64,000 bases of DNA from Diogma glabrata (taxonomy: Eukaryota; Arthropoda; Insecta; Diptera; Cylindrotomidae): assembly GCA_963693315.1 (NCBI GenBank), contig OY856188.1:151994366-152058365 (forward strand), read 5' to 3'. Below the pieces are notes generated by a model. It made no database searches. It was not told where the DNA came from and saw only the letters and a program-made list of their open reading frames with translations. The translations under genes were made by a program, and so were the position numbers. Of the stretch, positions 1 through 11,423 are shown piece by piece. The stretch's first letter is position 1; every line of letters starts with the position of its first letter.

Positions 1-261
1 TCTATAGTTCATTTTAGCAATATTTCTATCTGTAACTAAAACTATGCTTCGTACTGATCCTCCAAATTTTTTATTGGCCTTAGAGATTGATGCCAAGGCA
101 TTTTCTTTAAGGTATTCTGGTGTATGATTTTTACCAGATGAATTAACAGTATCAATAAGTACAAATTTGTCGGACTGTGCTACAAAAGACGTACATATTA
201 TTGGTTCGTTATGTATGTTACTCCATTCCATCCCAAGACATGGATATAAGTTTTCCATCAT
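1..261 (-). pseudogene. hAT-type transposase fragment (DUF659-like), cut by window edge
   Basis: The minus strand reads open for 87 codons from a double Met at 261 to the window edge. The stretch contains GMEWSNIHNEPIICT, then TPEYLKENALA, then VLVTDRNIAKM. The spacing matches the DUF659 part of hAT-like transposases, where a W-S/T-N-I element is followed by an H-T-x-E-Y-L helix and a V-T-D-x-x-x-x-M strand carrying a catalytic-type Asp. The protein would cut and rejoin transposon ends in the nucleus. The frame extends six codons further upstream to a stop at 280-282, so the true start may lie in another exon. The last residues (TDRNIAKM rather than the usual TDNAANM) suggest drift. Whether the rest is intact cannot be seen. 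Family assignment is by motif reading only. Confidence 0.6.
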
Positions 262-655
262 ATTTGTTTTAACATTCAATCATTGTTTCGGAATAAATTT
301 CATTCAAAACAGGTTCTCCAATCTGGCGCCTACTCGCGAGACATAACCCGAACCCGTTTGGCACTTTATTACAACAATAATTACAACAAACCAACGATAA
401 ATGTTTTATTAACAACTCAACAAAATCCATTCAAATTTTATATCAACAAACTTCCATTCTCATGAAGAAATAATGCAATTAACATTTATTCGATTTTGTT
501 TGTAAAATAATCGGAAACAAATTCGGAGAATTACAGTAATAAATACGTTGTTCCGTGATAGATATGCGTTTTACGGGCAGAGTGTTGCCACTGTTAATAG
601 TTTTTCCAACTTTAAGATAGGAACAGTTAAGAATTAATTTTTTTATAAATATCAT

Positions 656-735
656 GATATATATCAGGGAATAAATATCGTGATTCGTGATATATATCAA
701 CGATATATATCGGATATATATCATTGATATATATC
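656..735. repeat. five copies of palindrome GATATATATC
   Basis: GATATATATC is present at 656-665, 689-698, 702-711, 713-722 and 726-735. Each copy is its own reverse complement, so the block can form small cruciforms or act as a cluster of identical binding sites. It lies in the 5' leader of the hAT element. Function unknown. Confidence 0.7.
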
Positions 736-1125
736 ATGCCAACCATGACTAAAAACCTGTAACAGATTTTGACAATTCTTTCAAAATTAAGAAAAAAAAC
801 ATCTATAAAAACAAAAAAACCAACATTAACAAAATTATATTCTTATGTTTTAAGTGTTTTAATTTATTTTTTTTTCGGTGCCTCTTAGTGCCTTTGAATT
901 ACAAAGTGCCCTGGTTTCTATTAAAGTGCCCGAAAGGCACTATAGTGCCCCTTTCGACAGCGCTGCATACGAGTACTTTTTCTATTTTATAATTATCGTA
1001 TTTTTTCGTATTTAAGTAAAAGTAAAATAGAAAATATACAAAAACAAAAAATTATCAATGAATGAAATTATATTTGTTAAATATAAAAAATTATCATCCC
1101 AAAACAATCCTTAAATTATAGCCGT

Positions 1126-1210
1126 GTTCGATTTGACTGAAACAACTGAAGCAACTGAAAAATTAAATGCAATTGTTGTTGTTTTTTCAGTTGTTTCAGT
1201 CAAATCGAAC
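1126..1210. repeat. perfect 25-bp inverted repeat (hairpin)
   Basis: The arm at 1126-1150 begins GTTCGATTTGACTGAAACA and is the exact reverse complement of 1186-1210. The 35-bp loop contains more of the same CAACTGAA word. No coding frame uses it. It looks like the core of a small foldback or MITE-type repeat. Confidence 0.75.
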
Positions 1211-1297
1211 GCACCTTATATATTTAAACACTTATACATACGAGTACTTTTTTTTTATAAAATAGAAATTATAATTATCGTATTTTTTCGTATTTAA

Positions 1298-1304
1298 GTA
1301 AAAG
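1298..1304. other. 7-bp target site duplication (left), GTAAAAG
   Basis: GTAAAAG directly precedes the element terminus CATAGACAAATAATAA. The identical heptamer follows the other terminus at 6534-6540. Confidence 0.8.
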
Positions 1305-2944
1305 CATAGACAAATAATAATATAAGACAAATGAAGTAGAACAAAATATTCTCTCACTATTTTTATTTTGTTTCAGGATATTAACTATCTAGTGACACCT
1401 GTACTCAAGTAGATGATTCGTAATATTTAAAATTAGTGTTATATGAGTATAAAGTTTAACGTTTTTGTTTTTTTGGTTTCTATTTATTCTTATAACTTTA
1501 TGACTATTATTGTTTTTCTAAATGTATTTGTGTAAAATACATTTTTTTTAACCATATTCTTTTTCGAAAGGACAATTCAGATTTTTTGTTGATTGAAAAA
1601 CGATTTAAATTTCGTATTGTTTTACGTTATGTTATGTTCGTAGTCGTGTGAAGCGATTTCAATGAAATTTAAATTATTTAGTTTTTGAAGAAAATTTTTT
1701 GTTTACATTTTGTTTTGGGAAGTAATTAAATTATGATAAAGATTTTGTTTTTTTATCGAAAAATTAGACAAAATTTAGTAAAATATTTATTTATGATTTT
1801 AGTGAATGAAAAGTATAATCGGTTTTTGGTTTTGTTCGAATTATTTTGAATAATTTTCGGATCAAATTTTATTAGATTTAAATAATATCAATTATTGATA
1901 CAAGGTTATAGCATAACGGAAATATTTTGAGTTTAGTTTTTAATTGTTTTTATAGCTTTTTATAATACAAAAAAATGACAATTTGAAAAATCAGTTGTAA
2001 GCACTAGCAGATCTCAGTAATTGGGGATCCTGTTTTATTTGCAACGCTAGATAGATGGTTAACTTAGCCAGCAAGACGCGGTGCGCTAAACTAATTTTAC
2101 AGGACTAACTATTCTAAGCGAGTTAGATAAGCAAGAACTTTATGAAGTCCTCGATGATCGGTTATACCGCCGTTACTCGGTCGTCAGAGCCCCGTCAGTT
2201 ACCAGCAGGGTGCACGGCGGGCAGGTGAGGATGGCGTTTGAGCTAACTTGTGGATACCTCCTTGCACCCCATGGGATTTTGGATTAGAATAGGTTCTGGT
2301 TTTGGATAAGATTGGTAAGGGAAATGTTTTGGCTCGGGTTTGTTAGTAAAAAAAACAGGAAATTAGTTAGAAATTAGTCACTATAAACGTTTGTAGGGAT
2401 TCATATATTTAAATTTAAATAATAATTCTCTACTTATCCCTACAAACATAAACGATCACATATTTAACTCGAGACAGGAAATAACTGAACATTGAACAAA
2501 ACCCCACCATATTCCACAAGTAAACGTCACAAAGGAGCAGCAAACAAATAAATTAATAATTAATTTATTCGAACAATAAAATTTTGAAAATCGATTTTTT
2601 TGCAATGAAATGTTGCTTGTTTTCTTGCAGTTGACATTAAGGGAAAAAAAAATAATAATTATACAATCACAATCACAAAGCGAATTAAAAATATCAACAT
2701 GGGTTTCTTAGATCCTATTAATTAAATGAAATTACTAATTTTATAAATAATTGCTAAATTAAATCGAAAAGTTATAAATAAATATTTATTGTTATATTGC
2801 AAAATATTTAAGTTGTTTAAAATAAATTTAATAAAAGAAACAATAAAAACTGTAACGTATTCACATTACATTTACTTTAAATTTAAAAAATATAAAAAGA
2901 CTTTGCAAAATATGTTAAGTGGCGGGTGTCTGGGTCGGCGGGTG
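1305..2944. repeat. left terminal inverted repeat
   Basis: Matches the reverse complement of 4830-6533 nearly base for base. Recognisable landmarks are the GC-rich block at 2001-2290 (for example CTAGATAGATGGTTAACTTA) and the inner end GGCGGGTGTCTGGGTCGGCG. It lacks about 22 bp at the tip and about 45 bp near the inner end that the right arm has. No long reading frame is conserved. Confidence 0.85.
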
Positions 2945-2950
2945 TCCCAC

Positions 2951-3972
2951 TCAACTGAAAAAAAGTATTAGATTCAAGCACATTGAATGTGTTTTTATTA
3001 AACTATGACTATTTATGGAAGCAAATAGATTTTTATCTTTAAAAGTTTTATAATTTGAATTTAGCCAAGTTGCGTTTTTTCTTATTAAAACTAACAGTAA
3101 AAAGTCAAAAAATTTTATGTGATGATCCCGACATGGATTTTTTACTTTGGATAATTCTATAGACTCTTCAATGTATTTTTTCTTCTGATTGGCTAGATGG
3201 AAGCATTTCTTGAAAGTGTTTCTAAAATGCAAAATTTGTAGCTCACACACGCCACACAATTCATCCAGTGGTAGGATATTTTGGTAGGATACCTATGAGG
3301 ATTATAACTTTTCGAAGAAATCAAGTTTTCTTCTGGTATAAATTCTTGAATTTTAACAATCTTTTTTTGTAAAATTTTAAACTTTTTTCTTTAGACAAAC
3401 AATTTTTACAAAGTAGTTAATGGTCTGGTGATGATTTATGGCTTGGAGACTTTAATAAATCATGCTCATCAAAAGTATCAAGGATTGATTCTATTATATT
3501 TGAAAATGTTTTGGGTCCGTAATAACTTTTTAAGCATTTTATTGGGGTTTTAATAACATCGAGTTCTTATGTAAAGCATTTGGAAGTTGATGGGAATTCG
3601 GAATTGATAGGAATATTTGTTTTCATTAATGAGTTTTTCGTAAGCGTAGTATTGCTGTAACTTTTAAAATTGGGTTTGGGTGAAAAAACTGATAAAGGAA
3701 GGTCCTGAGTTTCTGCTGAAAGCTCAATATTTACAAATGGAAAACAGTTTTTTTATACGACATCCTCCTGGGCCAAAATTTTACGATGTAAAATGACGTC
3801 TACAAAAGAAATGATTACCTTCACCTAAATCGTTTAGGTTTGTTTTTTTAATCCACAGATAAAAATCATTTGTTCCATATTTTGGAAAATAAACAAATTT
3901 TCCCTCTGAATGAGTTTCACTAGATACATCACAATATTTTAAAACGCATCGTTTTTTAAAGTTATTTTTCAT
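2951..3972 (-). pseudogene. degenerate P-superfamily transposase with THAP domain
   Basis: The minus-strand frame at 3972-3781 encodes a THAP zinc finger: CVLKYC (C-x4-C), then FVYFPKYGTNDFYLWIKK, then FFCRRHF (C-x2-H). This is the C2CH pattern with the aromatic and proline residues in place, and it would bind the element's ends. Downstream, broken frames give a Lys-rich, coiled-coil-like stretch (CKNCLSKEKSLKFYKKRLL, about 3435-3370). The frame at 3259-2951 then contains KNPCRDHHIKFFDFLLL and IRKNATWLNSNYK, resembling the C-terminal C-x-x-H region of P/THAP9-type transposases. Only about 1 kb separates the ends of a protein that normally needs over 2 kb, so the catalytic core is deleted. Stops and frame changes separate the parts. 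The THAP call is strong; the C-terminal call is moderate. Confidence 0.65.
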
Positions 3973-4829
3973 TTTATTTCGAAAAATTTTCTCTTTCGAA
4001 AGGTAGTTAAATAAAATAAAATGAAATGAATCACAATCGTTTAAGATTTGGCAATTTAAACAATTTTAAATTAAAACTTTGAAAAAAATACATATGTATA
4101 TTAAACTGTAAGTTAAACTATCACTAAGATTTTGCAATTTTTACAAATGTTGAAATATTTAAAATTTAAAACTTTTTATAATATATTTAATTAAAACTCT
4201 CGTAATTAAACTTAATTGTCACGAAAATTATAAACAAATAATAGACCCTGGAAAAAAGTTTAGTTGCAATACCAGTAAAATTACAGAAAAATTTAAAAAT
4301 AACAGGAATAACCAAATTCAAATTTTTATACAATTTTAAAATTAAATATCAGCAATGAATGGGTCATCAAACATTAATTATCAGTTATTTTAGGGTTTTC
4401 CTGCCAATATAAACGAAGATAATAATATTTTGCCGGTTTTTGATTGTCTTTCCTGATATAAGTTTTCAGGCTTATATACTTATGTAATTATATTTTTACT
4501 TAAGCAATGGACTTAGACCAATGGACCTTTTACATAAGCAATGAACTTGGATCAATGGACCTTTTACATAAGCAATGGGAAAAATGGATTTAAATATCAT
4601 TAACAATTGAGAAATTATAATTGAAATGGGATGGTTGGGCAACGCTTAAATATATTATACTTGAAAATGTAATTGTAACAATGTAATGTCAATGAATTTG
4701 TCCATTAAGGTATTTATTTTCTGTTTGTTCATTACGTTTTTTCATTTTAAATAGAAAAATAATTACTTCTACAAATAATGTAGGAATAGAAAAAAAATTA
4801 CTTTTAATAATTGAGTTAATAATTAAGTA
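3973..4829. other. AT-rich interior of the Galileo-like element
   Basis: No coding frame is recognised here. The stretch 4500-4580 holds direct repeats of the phrase CAATGGACCTTTTACATAAG, two full copies and a partial one. It would be promoter and 5' leader for the minus-strand transposase, but no specific signal stands out. Confidence 0.5.
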
Positions 4830-6533
4830 CACTCGCCGACCCAGACACCCGCCACTTAACATATTTTGCAACACGCTTAGGAATAATATCGTTTCAAATT
4901 TGCTACATTTTCAAAGTCTTTTTATATTTTTGAAATTTAAATGTAAATATAATGTGAATACGTTACAGTTTTTACTGTTCCTTTTATTAAATTTATTTTA
5001 AACAACTTAAATATTTTGCAATATAACAATAAATATTTATTTATAACTTTTCGATTTAATTTAGCAATTATTTATAAAATTAGCAATTTCATTTAATTAA
5101 TAGGATCTAAGAAACACATGTTGATATTTTTAATTCGCTTTGTGATTGTGATTGTTTAAATATTATTTCTCTTTTATCTTAATGTTCAACTTTCAATTGA
5201 ACAAACATCGATTTTCAAAATTTCATTGTTCGAATAAATTAATTATTAATTTATTGGTTTGCTGCTCCTTTGTTACGTTTACTTGTGGAATATGGTTGGG
5301 GTTTTGTTCAATGTTCAGTTATTTCCTGTCTCGAGTTAAATATGTGATCGTTTATGTTTGTAAGGATAAGTAGAGAATTATTATTTAAATTTAAACATAT
5401 AAATCCCTACAAATGTTTATAGTGACTAATTTCTAACTAATTTCCTGTTTTTTTTACTAACAAACCCGAGCCAAAACATTTCCCTTACCAATCTTATCCA
5501 AAACTAGAACCTATTCTAATCCAAAATCCCATGGGGTGCAAGGAGCTATCCACAAGTTAGCTCAAACGCCACCCTCACCTGCCCGCCGTGCATCCTGCTG
5601 GTAACTGACGAGGCTCTGACGACCGAGTAACGGCGGTATAACCGATTATCGAGGACTTCATAAAGTTCTTGCTTATCTAACTCGCTTAGAATAGTTAGTC
5701 CTGTAAAATTAGTTTAGCGCACCGCGTCTTGCTGGCTAAGTTAACCATCTATCTAGCGTTGCAACTAAAACAGGATCCCCAATTACTGAGATCTGCTAGT
5801 GCTTCCAACTTATTTTTCAAATTATCATTTTTTTGTATTATAAAAAACTATAAAAACAATTAAAAACTAAACTCAAAATATTTCCGTTATGCTATAACCT
5901 TGTATCAATAATTGATATTATTTAAATCTAATAAAATTTGATCCGAAAATTATTCAAAATAATTCGAACAAAACCAAAAACCGATTATACTTTTCATTCA
6001 CTAAAATCATAAATAAATATTTTACTAAATTTTGTCTAATTTTTCAATAAAAAAACAAAATCTTTATCATAATTTAATTGCTTCCCAAAACAAAATGTAA
6101 ACAAAAAATTTTCTTCAAAAACTAAATAATTTAAATTTCATTGAAATCGCTTCACACGACTACGAACATAACATAACGTAAAACAATACGAAATTTAAAT
6201 CGTTTTTCAATCAACAAAAAATCTGAATTGTCCTTTCGAAAAAGAATATGGTTAAAAAAATGTATTTTTTTTATAAACGTTCTACACAAATACATTTAGA
6301 AAAACAATAATAGTCATAAAGTTATAAGAATAAATAGAAACCAAAAAAACAAAAACGTTAAACTTTATACTCATATAACACTAATTTTAAATATTACGAA
6401 TCATCTACTTGAGTACAGGTGTCACTAGATAGTTAATATCCTGAAACAAAATAAAAATAGTGAGAGAATATTTTGTTCTACTTCATTTGTCTTATATTAT
6501 TATTTGTCTATTACAAATTATTATTTGTCTATG
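4830..6533. repeat. right terminal inverted repeat
   Basis: Reverse complement of 1305-2944. Two length differences are seen: an extra 45 bp or so near 4873-4915, and a doubled tip near 6505-6533, where the TATTATTTGTCTA word occurs twice. Tip duplication is a known way for long-TIR elements to grow. Confidence 0.85.
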
Positions 6534-6540
6534 GTAAAAG
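6534..6540. other. 7-bp target site duplication (right), GTAAAAG
   Basis: Identical to 1298-1304. Downstream TAAAATAGAAAATA continues the sequence seen uninterrupted near 1020-1035, confirming the junction. Confidence 0.8.
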
Positions 6541-6779
6541 TAAAATAGAAAATAAAGCAAAAGAAATATTTCTCTTTCAAATATAAATTCTCATTTTTTT
6601 ATTTTGATTTGCTTTGTTTATTGTTTCATATAAGACAGAAAGAATGCAATGTATAATTTGTAAAATTTGTATATTGCTTAACCTTTCATCTCTGGTTGTA
6701 CTTTTATTTGTATTATCAGTATTCTATATACAATTTGTGTGAATAGAGGTTACGTCTCTCTATATATGTTTCTCTATGG

Positions 6780-7486
6780 TTATTCTAAGAAATGTGCACA
6801 TTCCAGACCGTTCCCCCCCCTACGTTTCGACACCGATTGACAGAAAAGATTGAAAAAATTCATAGAGACAGGAAATTTGCTATATTTTGAACGAAAATTA
6901 TAGCGAACTCTCAAATAATTATATTTCTGTGTGTTTAGGGGACGGGTGTAAAGAGGGTAAAAAAAAACTTTTTTTGACCCAAGCGTGTGGGGTGTCATTT
7001 GAAAGAACACCAAATTTTCAAAACATTGCAATTTTTTTTAGAATTTTCCGGTACACCGTTTTTGAGTTATTCTAAAAAATGTGCAAGTTCCTGACCGTTC
7101 CCCCCCCCCTACGTTTCGACACTGATTGACAGAAAAAATTGAAAAAATTCATAGAGACAGGAAATTGGCTATATTTTGAACGAAAGTTATAGCGAACTCT
7201 CAAATAATTATATATCTGTGTGTTTAGGGGACGGGTGTAAGGGGGGTAAAAAAAAAACTTTTTTTCACCCAAACGAGTTGGATATCATTTGAAAGAGCAC
7301 CAAATTTCCAAAATATTGCAATTTTTTTTAGAATTTTGCGGTACACAGTTTTGGAGTTATTCTAAGAAATGTGCAAATTCCAGACCTCCCCCCCTACGTT
7401 TCAAATGGGGTGTCATTTGAAAGAACACTTAATTTAAGAAACATTGCAACATTTTTTAGAATTCTGCGATGCACAGTTTTTTAGTT
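6780..7486. repeat. tandem repeat, period about 287-290 bp
   Basis: Units start at 6780, 7067 and 7357 with TTATTCTAARAAATGTGCA, followed by a C-run, CTACGTTTCGACAC and GAAAGARCACC words. The third unit has lost about 150 bp. A further degenerate piece runs to about 7555. Short open frames inside are chance products of the repeat. This is satellite-like DNA. Confidence 0.8.
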
Positions 7487-7555
7487 ATTGATAAAAAAAA
7501 AGTTATTTTAAGTGTATGTATACCACCCTATATTTCGACGCTGATTTATAGAACA

Positions 7556-8217
7556 AATATTCCCAATTTAGACCGTTAAAATACTGGTTAAATCTTTCTT
7601 TAGCTAACATAAACAGCTATGGATAAGATTTAACCTCAAGTAACATTTTTGATCAATGTAGATGTGATTGACATTTACTATAGACGTTTACGATTAAACA
7701 TTTATTCTGTTATGCGTCCATAGTCTGGCGATATAAAGACTTTACAACATAACTTTATGTCATTTATTTTTGATATTGTGTTCTTTTACATTCACGGAAC
7801 CCTTGGCGAGCGAATTTTATTCGCACTTGTCCGACTTTTTTATTTACAATTTTTATCGAATTTAATTTTTTTATATCAAATTATTATTTTAAATTATTAT
7901 TTTAGAATAATTTTTTACTTTTTAGGGAATACAATACATATTAATAATTTTTCTTTTTGTTTTGTAGGTAAGGATTTTCTAAAAAAAATATTGACCGAAA
8001 AAATATTGAAAAGAAACAATAAGTGAAAGAAAATTATAAGGGATAGGATAAGAATATTTTGCAAAAATAAATTAATTCAGATAAGTTTTTCTTATCATTC
8101 AAATTTTTATTTTATTTATTTTTATGTAGAATTGTAGTTATTTTATTAGTTTTGTTGTTAGTTTTCTTGTGGTCTTGTTGACTCAATAACAGGTTTTAAG
8201 TACACTTTATGTATAGT
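7556..8217. other. AT-rich spacer before the tandem duplication
   Basis: I recognise no gene. An open frame at 7757-8026 is hydrophobic and compositionally biased and has no recognisable motif. The last part may be LINE 5' leader, since the duplicated unit begins within a LINE 5' region. Confidence 0.4.
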
Positions 8218-11200
8218 TTCCTGTCTTTGAGTTACATCTTGTTTTGATGTTTCTAAAATAATATTTTGTTTACAATTTCATAATTTTAATTGTCGATTTT
8301 AACAGTGAACCTAGACTTAGATTCAGGTTGTCCAGCTGTTGAAGTAGTCAATTTCAATTTCAATTTGAGTTTGTTTGTTTTCGCATTACTGTGGTTTTCG
8401 TATGTATGTTTTTCATTGATATTTCTCTATGAATTAAAATGGCAAAATTATCTATCAGCTATGCGAACATAAGAGGATTGAATATAAACCTTAATTCAGT
8501 CCATCTTTTTCTTGAAACTATGAAACCTGATATTTTGTTTTTAACGGAAACGATTATCAGTGCGCGTGCTGTGACCTTAGATAAAAACAAATACCTTTGT
8601 CCCAATTATGAACTTGAATCCTCATTCTACACTAAGCATGGAGTTTGTGCTTATATTAGGGATACTATACCATATGTGAGATTAAATAAATTTGAATTAA
8701 ATGCAAAATTTCACAATATGGTGTCACTAAAAATTAGTTGCCCAAGTCAAACGCTGTTTGTCTTTGGACTTTACCGTTCACCTAATTCACCTGAGAACTC
8801 TAATTTATTTCATGACTTATCTGAGAAGATAGATAGGTTGGTTGAGTATCCTAATGCAAAGTTTATAGTTCTTGGAGATTTTAATGTCCACAATAAAGAA
8901 TGGCTTACACACAGCTCTAAAACTGACGAGGTTGGTAGACAGGCTGAGTTGTTTGCTCTTTATCACAATTTTACTCAAATAATAGACCAGCCAACCAGAG
9001 TTCCTGACATGCCTGGTCAAAGTAGTAATTTGCTTGATTTATTTTTGACAAACGATCCATATCTGGTTCAATTTAAAATATCAGAACCATTGGGTGGTTC
9101 AGATCATAATTTGATCTCCACACAACTAAATATACAAATTCCAAAACAATTTAAAGCGAATCCACGCAATGTTTGGGATTACAAAGCTGCGAATTGGCAA
9201 GGACTTAAAAGTTTTTTTAGATGTTTTCCTTGGAAACGCTATTGCCTTACCGGCCAAGACCCAGACATAGCTGCATCAAATTTTTCTGAAACTGTAATTG
9301 ATGGTATGCACAGATTTATTCCTAATAAATTGATCATTCCGAAAACTGATCTATGGTTTTCTAGTAAATGCAAAAAAGCTATAAAAGTTAAAAAAAGGCT
9401 TTTCGAAAGTTTAATAAAAACAAAACCGATGAAAACCTTAGACAGTACCGTAAAGAGAGAAATTTATGTCGTAAGTTAATAGATGAAGAGAAACATCTAT
9501 TTAATAGGAAAAAAGCATCTAAATTCGCAGAACATCCGACTGGTTCACGCAATTTCTATAAAGCCGCAAAGGCTGTCCAAAGCAACTTTTGTAAATCTTC
9601 CCTACCGCCTCTTGTTAATAGAGATGTCCCTATCATTGATCCAAAAGAGAAAGCTAATTTGCTTGGGCATTATTTCTCTTTAAATTCTACTTTAAAAGAA
9701 CCTAATTTCCAACCTAAACCTATTTCTAAAGTTTCTTATAAAATGAGGCGGATAATTTTTCGGAAAAACATTGTTCGAAAAATGCTTTTAAAAATCAATA
9801 CTAACAAGGCAACAGGCCCTGATTTTATTCCTCCGATTATACTTAAAACATTTGCTAGGGAGCTAGCACCAATCCTCACTAAAATCTTCTATTTGTCATA
9901 TAAGAAAGGAATTTTTCCTGAAATTTGGAAAATGGCTAGTGTACAGCCAGTTTCAAAAAAGGGCAGTAAGACTGATCCTACGAATTACAGACCCATTTCA
10001 ATTTTATCGGTAGTTGCTAAAATTTTTGAGAAATATGTCAATTTTAATTTAATGAGCTTCTTAGAGTCTTCCAAATTAATTAATGAGAGACAATATGGAT
10101 TTCGAAAAGGAAGAGCGACGGGAGATTTGCTGTCTTTTGTCACTCATATCTGGAACAAGTCGCTTGAAAACTTTGGAGAAACATTCGGTGTTGCTCTTGA
10201 TATTTCCAAGGCATTTGACAAAGTTTGGCACAACAACCTTATATTCAAATTGAGATCCTATGGTTTAGACGAGCAGCTTATATCTTGGATACAGAGCTTT
10301 ATATCTGATCGAAAATTTCGGGTCAATGTTGACGGTGTATCATCGAATACTTTTTCAACTAATGCAGGAGTTCCTCAGGGTTCCGCTTTGTCACCAACTC
10401 TTTTTCTTATCTATATTAATGATTTGTTGGACTCAACGATCCATCCTATACATAGTTTTGCTGATGATAGCACGCTACATGCGTCTCATGAAGCACTTAA
10501 ATTATATACACCCTTAGCGCTTAGTGAGTGTAGGTCAAAATTGATAGATTCCCTTAACACTGATCTTAAAACAATTATGGATTGGGGTATTGCTAACAGT
10601 GTTGAATTCAATACAAGCAAAACACAGGTTTGTCATTTTTCTAGGATAACGACACCCAATCCTTTTCCATTAACGTTTGGCCCCAAAAATCTTTTAGAGA
10701 ATGAGTCTGTCAGACTTCTAGGAGTTGAGATTGAAAATAATATGAAGTGGAATTCTCATATTTTTAATCTGGCTAAGAATGCTGTTCAAAAGTTAGGATT
10801 TTTGGGGCGATGTCGTAAGTTTTTCGATAGCGAACAACTTCTTTTAGTTTATAAATCTTTTATACGTCTCTGCATGGAATACTGTTCTCACATATGGGGT
10901 GGAGCTTACTTGAGTAGTCTCAACTGCCTTGATTCTGTACAGCGTAGAGCTATTAAACTCATTGGTAACCCAAGTCTTACTAACGGTCTTGATTCCTTGC
11001 AGCACAGAAGAAATGTTGCTGATTTGACTATATTTTATAAATATATTATGGATGAACGAGCTTCTGAAGAGATCAAATCGATTTTACCTAAATCAGCAAA
11101 CCTTTCGCGTCACACCAGAGCAAACGTAGCAGCGCATCCCTTTACAGTTCAAATAATTAGGTGTAGAACTGTAGCCTTCCAACGTGACTTTTTCAACAGA

Positions 11201-11423
11201 GTCTCTCATCTTTGGAACGCCTTACCTTCCTGGGTTTTCCCTGATGAATTTAATCCTCAAGGCTTTAAAGTTAACGTTCATAAATTTCTCAGAGAATCTT
11301 AATTTGCATTCCATTCTTATCCCTAGTTGGCATGGTATCTTCGGATATTCAGAGACGTTAATTTATAATTTATTATAATTAACACTAAACATGCCTAACT
11401 TTGAATAAAAAAAAAAAAAAAAA
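8218..11423 (+). mobile_element. CR1/jockey-like LINE, copy 1 (frameshifted)
   Basis: This is a non-LTR retrotransposon with one visible polyprotein frame. Its 3' end reads TTTGAATAAA followed by a 17-base A tract at 11407-11423, which abuts the Penelope remnant. The 5' end is not defined because the duplication breakpoint lies within the leader. No separate ORF1 is visible. Confidence 0.75.
8439..11302 (+). pseudogene. LINE endonuclease-reverse transcriptase, one-base frameshift
   Basis: The first frame (8439-9479) carries the apurinic-type endonuclease with FLTETI, LGDFNVHNKEW and GGSDHNLI. The second frame (9659-11302) carries the reverse transcriptase with NKATGPDFIPP, VALDISKAFDKVW, GVPQGSALSP and FADDST. 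The two are split because the A-run near 9390 has seven bases where the sister copy has eight. Apart from this and a few substitutions (for example RLCME against RPCTE near 10870) it equals the intact copy at 15936-18800. It cannot make a full-length protein without frameshifting. Confidence 0.85.

Larger units (their letters stand above)
1..965 (-). mobile_element. 5' end of a hAT element
   Basis: Reading the minus strand, the segment starts at 965 with CAGCGCTGTCGAAAGG, which fits the CAG-rich termini of hAT elements. It then carries five GTGCC/GGCAC-type words within about 80 bp, as hAT subterminal repeats often do, and leads to the DUF659-like fragment at 261-1. The other end and its target duplication lie outside the window. 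The link between terminus and transposase is inferred from position and orientation. Confidence 0.5.
966..1304. repeat. direct repeats around a hairpin insertion
   Basis: The block starting CATACGAGTACTTTT at 966 is repeated from about 1229. Both copies contain CGTATTTTTTCGTATTTAAG. The first copy continues uninterrupted into GTAAAAGTAAAATAGAAAA (about 1013-1032). The second is interrupted after GTAAAAG by the large element at 1305. The first copy therefore shows what the insertion site looked like before the element arrived. Confidence 0.7.
1305..6533 (-). mobile_element. P-superfamily element with very long TIRs (Galileo-like)
   Basis: A 5,229-bp element is bounded by inverted termini CATAGACAAATAATAA and a 7-bp direct duplication, GTAAAAG. 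Arms of about 1.64 kb (left) and 1.70 kb (right) flank a 1.9 kb centre. The centre holds minus-strand remnants of a THAP-type transposase, including what looks like its C-terminal region. Long foldback-like TIRs, a 7-bp duplication and a THAP transposase together are the known traits of Galileo in the P superfamily of flies. The centre is too short for a full transposase, so this copy is internally deleted and non-autonomous. A paralogous empty site at 1003-1040 supports the left boundary. Naming it Galileo itself would need sequence comparison. Confidence 0.75.

Noticed and set aside
283..465. Plus-strand frame ending KPTINVLLTTQQNPFKFYINK, faintly like hAT text
   Set aside because: It lies opposite and upstream of a minus-strand hAT frame, has no further support, and is only 60 codons long.
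2001..2290. GC-rich block in the TIR, considered as a tRNA or rRNA piece
   Set aside because: No cloverleaf or rRNA landmark could be read, and it is mirrored in the other arm as part of the TIR.
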